Part shown: positions 63,076 to 64,000 of the stretch, piece by piece
Layout: every line of letters starts with the position of its first letter
Numbering within the stretch: the first letter of the stretch is position 1
Origin: Epiperipatus broadwayi
Lineage: Eukaryota; Onychophora; Udeonychophora; Euonychophora; Peripatidae
Reading direction: 5' to 3'
Assembly (NCBI GenBank): GCA_028023455.1
Contig: JAQFVV010012420.1
Location: 1,922,001 to 1,986,000 of the forward strand
Length of the DNA stretch: 64,000 nucleotides
Position numbers and translations under genes: made by a program
Notes under the pieces: generated by a model
Told to the model about the DNA's origin: nothing
Databases searched by the model: none
The model's input: only the letters and a program-made list of their open reading frames with translations

Positions 63076-63860
63076 TCACATTCCTCCATAGGAGTGAATG
63101 ATTAATTGTTGTTTTTTTTTGTATAACTTTGTTTTTTTCTTTTCTTTGATTTTTCTAGTGACATTTTTGACTTTCATTCTCAACTCTTTTACTTCGAAAA
63201 TTATTGTTTTATGAATTTCCATTAACATTTTGTCATTCTTTTTGTATTTTATATTATACCAATTTAACCCTTTGTAATTCTTATTCCATATAATAAACTT
63301 TATCATCATTTTTCTGCAGTGTCTTATCCATATTTTGCAGTTTAATGCTTTGTTGCACAACTATAAACTCTTTTCTTTTTATTCATTCACACACTCTATA
63401 TATAGGCTTAAATGCTTTTCAACTATTAGGAATTCTACATCTAATCTTTGTTGCTTTTCATCAATATTCTCAACTTCTACATCTAAGCTTTGTTGCTTTT
63501 CTTCCACATTTTTCAATTTTATAACTAAGATTTATTGCTTTACTTTGACATTTTCCACTATTATGTCTAAACTTTGTTGCTTTTCTTCAATCTTTTTAAA
63601 TTCTATATATATATATTTCAAAATGTTTCCATATTTTGTTTAAATTCATGGTAATGCTTATTCATATTTTAAAATATTTATCCATAATTAGTTCAAATTC
63701 TTGCTAATGTCTATTCAAATTTTGATTTCTACTCCCTTGGTGTTCATGTACTTCTGATTGTTTTTTTATTTGATTTATCCAGTTCCATGTTTGAACAATC
63801 AACATTTTCAGATATAATGTGATCTTGCTCCACTCTTTTCAAATAAGCTCTTGTTATCAT
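63076..63860 (-). pseudogene. Decayed coiled-coil ORF, gag-like
   Basis: On the minus strand a reading frame beginning at an ATG (63860) gives MITRAYLKRVEQDHI and breaks at a stop. It reaches a four-unit repeat at 63600-63433 with an exact 42-base (14-residue) period, of the type EEKQQSLDVEVENV, two heptads per unit. A Lys/Glu-rich tail (63360-63076) contains KELRMKVKNVTRKI. Several stops and frame changes are present. Retrotransposon Gag proteins often carry such helical repeats, but no zinc knuckle or capsid motif is visible, so another coiled-coil protein remains possible. Confidence 0.45.
63433..63600. repeat. 42-bp tandem repeat, four units
   Basis: Units start at 63433, 63475, 63517 and 63559, each containing a variant of CTAAGCTTTGTTGCTTTTC. 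The period preserves a 14-residue coding unit on the minus strand. Confidence 0.92.
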
Positions 63861-64000
63861 TTAAAAATAAACACAATTTAGTTACTGTTTCTTGGATTTG
63901 ACATCAGTTAATATTTTACTTTAATTTAATTTTTTATCTTTAGTGAGATATCTTACTCTCTGTTATAATTATTATTTTTTATAATCTATATATTTTAAAC

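Overview
This window is AT-rich, non-coding-dominated nuclear DNA from an animal, most likely an invertebrate with a large, repeat-laden genome. The evidence is very low gene density, spliceosomal exon borders, decayed mariner, LINE and LTR-type remnants, tRNA-derived SINE-like units, abundant (AT)n and (TAA)n tracts and many long palindromic 'foldback' repeats. No bacterial-style gene clusters are visible. The taxon cannot be fixed from sequence alone. The diagnostic cephalopod SINEs I would hope to recognise were not seen, so I do not name a phylum.

Only one host coding exon is convincing: 82 bases at 40246-40327 on the + strand. It encodes the catalytic core (Ser, Tyr-x3-Lys) of a short-chain dehydrogenase/reductase of the HSD17B12 / very-long-chain 3-oxoacyl-CoA reductase type. 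It has a clean acceptor and donor and no other exon of the gene was recognised. If no exon was missed, the flanking introns extend about 40 kb upstream and 23 kb downstream, and most of the window is intron of this gene.

Layout. 0-10 kb: foldback elements (1389-2278, 2911-3089, 5061-5863), a 1.8-kb interspersed repeat (3114-4935), a decayed mariner (6871-7752) and a strand-asymmetric block with almost no G (8140-9370). 10-20 kb: a TIR element with CACCTGGG ends (10568-11472), a second foldback (11681-12225), SINE-like tRNA fossils, a GC-richer open stretch (14822-15094) and a G-run insertion (18905-19023). 20-31 kb: 110-bp direct repeats (20617, 21033), a LINE reverse transcriptase pseudogene split by an 810-bp palindrome (24338-25960), a 290-bp TAA array, and a second copy of the 1.8-kb repeat that carries a tandem-dimer insertion (29206-29871). 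31-42 kb: a near-perfect hairpin MITE (32272-32435), a composite flanked by a 10-11-bp duplication (37715-38282), a compact palindrome (38948-39150) and the SDR exon. 42-64 kb: a LINE 3' end (45506-45722), a four-unit head/head-tail/tail palindromic array (47292-48825), two more CACCTGGG elements with other elements nested inside them, and a decayed coiled-coil ORF with a possible LTR edge at the right end.

The most notable overall signal is the density of long inverted repeats, several related to each other by short shared motifs, lying in what appears to be transcribed intron. They would fold into long dsRNA in the pre-mRNA. Repeat relationships were read by eye; percentages and family names would need alignment or a repeat library.
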